Of a DNA stretch of 8,608 nucleotides, positions 5,231-8,608 are shown in pieces. The DNA comes from UMGS1613 sp045636225 (GTDB lineage Bacteria > Bacillota_I > Bacilli_A > RF39 > UBA660), in contig JAZTXB010000148.1 of the NCBI GenBank assembly GCA_045636225.1, positions 1-8,608 of the forward strand. Reading direction: 5' to 3'. The position numbers and the translations under genes are program-made. The notes under the pieces are model-generated. The model was not told where the DNA came from and searched no databases. It worked only from the letters and a program-made list of their open reading frames with translations. Numbering within the stretch: position 1 is the stretch's first letter; the number at the start of each line of letters is the position of its first letter.

Positions 5231-7000
5231 ATGTTAGGTAAAATAATTGGTACAGAAGATAATACATTACAATTAGAATTGAATGTAAAAGTAGAAGAAA
5301 TGGAAAATATAATTAACTATTATGTAATTATAGAAGATACTGATAAAAAAATAATAGGAGAAATTGTTAATATAAAAAACAACATTGCTTTTATTAATTT
5401 ATTAGGAGAGTTTGATGATAATGATAACTTTGTATTTGGTATATCAAAAAAACCATCTTTTAAATCAATAGTAAAATTAGTTTCTAAGGAAAAGGTAAAT
5501 CATATAATAGGTATTCCAGAATATGTTGAAAAAAGAGATTTATATTTAGGAAAAAGTCCTGTATATGGGGATATAAAAATTGGTGTTAATATAAATGAGT
5601 TTTTTAGTAATCACTTTGCTATATTTGGTTCTACAGGAAGTGGTAAATCATGTAGTGTAGCTCGTATACTTCAAAATTTATTTGAAAAAGAAAACTCAGT
5701 TGCTTATAGAGCTAGTATCCTTATATTTGATGCATATGGTGAATATCATTCGGCTTTTAAAGATTTAAATAAAAAAGTTCCAGAAATAAGTTTTAAATCT
5801 TTTACTACTAATATAGAAGATAACAGTCCAATAGTAAAAATACCATTATGGTTACTTTCTGTTGATGATATAGCTTTATTATTAGAGGCAAGTTCTAGAA
5901 ATCAACTACCAATAATTGAAAAGGCAATGAAACTAGTTACTGTGTTTGCTAGAGAAGAAGAAAAAGTATTAAAAGGAAAAAATGATATAATAGCTCGTGC
6001 TCTTTTAGATATACTTTCAAGTGGTAAATCACCAGCAACTATAAGAGATCAGATTTTTTCTGTATTAACTCACTATAACACAAAAGAATTAAATCTAGAA
6101 TCTCCAATATATCAACCAGGGTATACTAGACCTTTAAAACAATGTTTACTTATAGATGCGAGTGGTAAAATTAGAGAAATGGAATTACTTACTAATTTTA
6201 TTAGTCAGTTCTTAGTAGATGATTTAGAATTAAATTTACCAGATGGAAGTTTTAAATATACACTAAAAGATTTATATTCAGCTTTTGAATTTGCTTTAAT
6301 ATCAGAAGGAATTTTAAGTAGTGATAAAATATTTGATGATTATAATGTTTTAAAAGTAAGACTCAGAAGTTTAGTAAATGGTGATTATGCTAAATACTTT
6401 GAAATGGATCAATATGTAAATAGAGAAGGATTTATAAAGCAAATATTAACTGAAAATGGAAGAAAGATACAAATTGTTAATTTTAATATAAATTATGTAG
6501 ATGATAGATTTGCTAAAACACTTACAAAAATATATTCAAAAATTTTCTTTGAATATTCTAAGAGTTTAAAAAATAGAGCTAGTCTTCCTATTCATTTGGT
6601 ATTAGAAGAAGCTCATAGATATGTTCAAAATGATACAGATGTAGAAGTTATTGGTTATAATATTTTTGATAGAATTACAAAAGAAGGTAGAAAGTATGCA
6701 GTAATGCTTGGTCTTATTTCACAAAGACCATCAGAACTTTCAACAACCGCTCTTTCGCAGTGTAGTAATTTTCTAATATTTAAAATGTTACATCCTACTG
6801 ATGTAGAATATATAAAACAAATGGTACCTAATATAACAACAGATGTAATAAAAAAAGTAAAATTATTACAACCAGGTACTTGTATAGCGTTTGGTTCAGG
6901 CTTTAAGTTACCATGTTTAATAAAGTTAGATATGCCTAATCCTGCTCCTTCAAGTAGTAGTTGTGATATAAGTAGTGTTTGGTTTTTAGATAGAAAGTGA
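5231..7000 (+). CDS. herA: HerA/DUF87-family DNA translocase ATPase
   Basis: This 589-residue protein has the HerA layout: a beta-rich N-terminal region (about 1-90) resembling the HAS-barrel, then a FtsK/HerA-type RecA-fold ATPase. Walker A is FGSTGSGKS (132-140), followed by ILIFDAYGEY (163-172), where HerA proteins have a D-x-x-GEY block. Walker B with the catalytic glutamates is HLVLEEAH (455-462), and an arginine-finger-like R487 and the SQRPSELS motif (497-504) follow. HerA proteins form hexamers that pump DNA. They usually work with the nuclease NurA in end resection, or with SIR2, DUF4297 or other effectors in phage defence. None of these partners is seen here. The gene sits between lon and a spore-coat gene and ends in its own terminator, so its role is open: DNA repair, chromosome handling or part of a wider system. 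The start is ATG 5231 behind AGGTGA. Confidence 0.85.
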   Translation: MLGKIIGTEDNTLQLELNVKVEEMENIINYYVIIEDTDKKIIGEIVNIKNNIAFINLLGEFDDNDNFVFGISKKPSFKSIVKLVSKEKVNHIIGIPEYVEKRDLYLGKSPVYGDIKIGVNINEFFSNHFAIFGSTGSGKSCSVARILQNLFEKENSVAYRASILIFDAYGEYHSAFKDLNKKVPEISFKSFTTNIEDNSPIVKIPLWLLSVDDIALLLEASSRNQLPIIEKAMKLVTVFAREEEKVLKGKNDIIARALLDILSSGKSPATIRDQIFSVLTHYNTKELNLESPIYQPGYTRPLKQCLLIDASGKIREMELLTNFISQFLVDDLELNLPDGSFKYTLKDLYSAFEFALISEGILSSDKIFDDYNVLKVRLRSLVNGDYAKYFEMDQYVNREGFIKQILTENGRKIQIVNFNINYVDDRFAKTLTKIYSKIFFEYSKSLKNRASLPIHLVLEEAHRYVQNDTDVEVIGYNIFDRITKEGRKYAVMLGLISQRPSELSTTALSQCSNFLIFKMLHPTDVEYIKQMVPNITTDVIKKVKLLQPGTCIAFGSGFKLPCLIKLDMPNPAPSSSSCDISSVWFLDRK

Positions 7001-7016
7001 TTTTCTATCTTTTTTT
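6988..7016 (+). terminator. Intrinsic terminator of herA with the stop codon in its loop
   Basis: AGATAGAAA (6988-6996) pairs perfectly with TTTCTATCT (7002-7010). The loop, 6997-7001, contains most of the TGA stop (6998-7000), and T-run 7010-7016 follows. The last bases of the T-run run into the -35 of the next promoter. Confidence 0.8.
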
Positions 7017-7043
7017 CATATTAAAAAAAGATAAGCATATCTT
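7016..7043 (+). promoter_or_regulatory. Sigma-E-like promoter of the spoVID-like operon
   Basis: TCATATT (7016-7022) matches the sigma-E -35 consensus KMATATT perfectly. After 13 bp comes CATATCTT (7036-7043), with five of seven defined -10 positions matching. The spacing is the same as in the spoIVA promoter of this window, and the leader is again about 15 nt. The AGGAGAG site (7052-7058) precedes ATG 7064. Confidence 0.55.
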
Positions 7044-7063
7044 TAAGTGATAGGAGAGATAAT

Positions 7064-7762
7064 ATGAAAAATATAATACCATTTAAGAAAGATGTAATAT
7101 TTAAAACTAATATAAGTGAAGTTACAAGTATTTCACTTGAAAATACACTTAATGTAAAAGATGATATAATTAAAGGAGAGTTTATAGTAAGTGGAGAATA
7201 CAAAATAAGTGATAAAAGTATTTCTGTAGATCCGTTTCATTTAAATTTACCATTTGAAATAGTAATAGATGAAAAATATAATACGGATAAAGCAACTGTT
7301 GATATAGATGATTTTTATTATGAAATAGTAAATGATAACGTACTTAGAATTGCTATTGATGTGCTTATAGATAAGTTAGAGGAAAAACCTTTAATAGTAG
7401 ATTTAGAATTAATAGATGAAACTCCAAAAAGAGATATTATAGAAGAACTAGAAGATGATATCTTAGAAAAAGAAGATATTGTTGAAGAAAGATGTATAGA
7501 TTTAGAAGATGTAAAAATAGAAAAAAAAGAGGATAAAAAAATAGATATGGAAGAAAAAATAAATTCATTATTTAATCAATTTTCAAAAGAAAGTGAAGTA
7601 TATGTTACTTATAATGTATATATAGTAAGAGAAGGTGATACCATAGAATCTATTACTACAAAGTATAATATAGAGGTAGAAGAATTAAAAAAATATAATA
7701 ATTTAAGTGAACTTAAATTAGGAGATAAATTAATTATACCTAATAGGTATGAAAGAGATTAA
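7064..7762 (+). CDS. spoVID: Short SpoVID-like spore-coat encasement protein with LysM
   Basis: SpoVID lets coat proteins spread around the forespore, working with SpoIVA and SafA at the coat base. This 232-residue homologue has the SpoVID N-terminal beta domain (about 10-115), with the typical IVSGEYKI block (GEY at 44-46) and PFHLNLPFEI (57-66). A strongly acidic linker (about 116-165) follows, and a C-terminal LysM domain (about 184-228) runs from YIVREGDTIESI to the IPN motif, the usual LysM start and end. It has no signal peptide, consistent with a mother-cell coat protein. Bacillus subtilis SpoVID is about 575 residues, so the long middle region is missing here. The following ysxE-like gene overlaps it by 14 bp, as expected for spoVID-ysxE. 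It could be another SPOCS/LysM coat protein, but the neighbour supports SpoVID. Confidence 0.8.
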   Translation: MKNIIPFKKDVIFKTNISEVTSISLENTLNVKDDIIKGEFIVSGEYKISDKSISVDPFHLNLPFEIVIDEKYNTDKATVDIDDFYYEIVNDNVLRIAIDVLIDKLEEKPLIVDLELIDETPKRDIIEELEDDILEKEDIVEERCIDLEDVKIEKKEDKKIDMEEKINSLFNQFSKESEVYVTYNVYIVREGDTIESITTKYNIEVEELKKYNNLSELKLGDKLIIPNRYERD

Positions 7763-8608
7763 TTGTTTACTTAAGAAAAATGATATAAGAGCAGTAGGTT
7801 ATAAAAAAATAGGTAAAGTAATAATAGCGGATACTAATATAGGAAAAATAACTATAAAGCCAAACAATAATAAAGATTATATATTTAATTATTTAGATAC
7901 AAGAAATTTTAATTATTATCCTGAAATAATAGAAAGTGATAATTATGTAATATCTAAATATATAGAAGATGTAGATATTCCAAGGGAACAAAAGATATTA
8001 GATTTAATAGATTTAGTTTCACTTATGCATAATAAAACAACGCATTATAAAGAAGTAAGTGTAGATGAATATAAAAAGATATATGAAGATTTGTCAAATA
8101 ATTATGAATATTTATATCAATATTATTTGGATGCAATAACTCTTATAGATGAGAAAGTTTTTATGTCTCCAAGTGAATATACTTTAGCGCTTAATATTAG
8201 TTATATTTTTAATTGTATAGAAGAGGGAAAATCATATTTAGAAAACTGGAGACAAAAAATAGATAATTTAAATAAGATGAGAGTAGCGGTAGTGCATAAT
8301 AATTTAGATTTATCCCATTACATTACAAATAATTATTTAATAAGCTGGGATAAGTCTAAAATAGATATGCCAATATTTGATTTATATAATTTGTATAATA
8401 ATCATAGTGGGGATTTTTCTTTTACAGAAATATTAAAAAGGTATGAAAGTGATTACCCTTTAAGAGAATATGAAAGAGAATTATTATTTATATTAATTAC
8501 TATGCCAAAAAAAATAGAATTTAATGATACAGAGTTTAACATGTGTGAAGTAATAAGTGAAGAAATAGAAAGAATAAAAAAAACTCATTCTTTAATAGAA
8601 GAATATAA
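7749..8608 (+). CDS. ysxE: YsxE/CotS-type spore-coat kinase-like protein (partial, cut by window end)
   Basis: 286 codons are visible and the frame runs past the right edge. It starts at ATG 7749, overlapping the spoVID-like gene by 14 bp. The nearest good ribosome-binding site (7720-7726) is too far away, so translation is probably coupled. The overall shape is that of the aminoglycoside-phosphotransferase/CotS fold: a short N-lobe (about 1-75), a helical C-lobe, and a catalytic-loop-like HNNLDLSH (183-190) followed by LISWD and IFDLYNLY (197-216). Compared with the family motifs HGDLxxxN and IDF/IDW, the catalytic Asp is Asn (N185), the metal-binding Asn is His (H190) and the second Asp is Ser (S199). 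It is therefore probably a pseudokinase with a structural role. The assignment rests on the fold motifs and on the spoVID neighbour. Confidence 0.7.
   Translation, partial: MKEINCLLKKNDIRAVGYKKIGKVIIADTNIGKITIKPNNNKDYIFNYLDTRNFNYYPEIIESDNYVISKYIEDVDIPREQKILDLIDLVSLMHNKTTHYKEVSVDEYKKIYEDLSNNYEYLYQYYLDAITLIDEKVFMSPSEYTLALNISYIFNCIEEGKSYLENWRQKIDNLNKMRVAVVHNNLDLSHYITNNYLISWDKSKIDMPIFDLYNLYNNHSGDFSFTEILKRYESDYPLREYERELLFILITMPKKIEFNDTEFNMCEVISEEIERIKKTHSLIEEY

Noticed and set aside
1..8608. Mycoplasma-type code (TGA as Trp), suggested by the AT-richness
   Set aside because: TGG encodes conserved Trp residues, and TGA ends herA and the small peptide at sensible points next to terminators.

Overview
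The window is very AT-rich (G+C looks well under 30% by eye) and carries endospore-morphogenesis genes: SpoIVA, a short SpoVID-like LysM protein and a YsxE-like protein. This points to a spore-forming Bacillota with a Bacilli-type spore coat, probably a gut lineage with a compact AT-rich genome. TGG encodes Trp, and TAA, TAG and TGA all serve as stops, so the standard bacterial code applies rather than the mycoplasma code. The lineage is an inference; the gene content is seen.

Layout. Positions 2-178 hold the 3' end of an unidentified gene. Positions 225-764 encode a stand-alone HAD-fold protein with its own promoter. The stretch 765-1235 looks empty at first, but on close reading it holds what appears to be a complete type I toxin-antitoxin locus. 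A minus-strand mRNA encodes a 27-residue membrane peptide (926-1009). A convergent plus-strand RNA of about 114 nt (about 813-926) has a strong promoter and a terminator, and the two transcripts overlap tail to tail by about 85 nt. The predicted first 24 nt of the toxin mRNA are complementary to two segments of its own 3' UTR. spoIVA follows on the minus strand (1236-2711). Divergent from it and on the plus strand come lon (2833-5127), a HerA/DUF87 ATPase (5231-7000), a SpoVID-like gene (7064-7762) and a YsxE-like gene that runs off the window (7749-8608).

How the genes fit together. SpoIVA is the ATP-hydrolysing base layer of the spore coat. SpoVID-family proteins help the coat encase the forespore, and ysxE is the usual downstream partner of spoVID. 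Both spoIVA and the spoVID-like/ysxE-like pair are preceded by sigma-E-like promoters of the same geometry (TCATAnn, 13 bp, CATATnTT) with very short leaders, so they are probably switched on together in the mother cell. lon has a near-consensus housekeeping promoter. In Bacillus subtilis, lonA lies upstream of spoVID-ysxE with ysxC and the hem genes between them. Here a HerA ATPase fills that gap.

The most novel element is the candidate type I toxin-antitoxin locus at about 778-1098. The other points worth attention are the YsxE-like protein's apparent loss of kinase catalytic residues, the very short SpoVID, and a HerA with no NurA partner in view.
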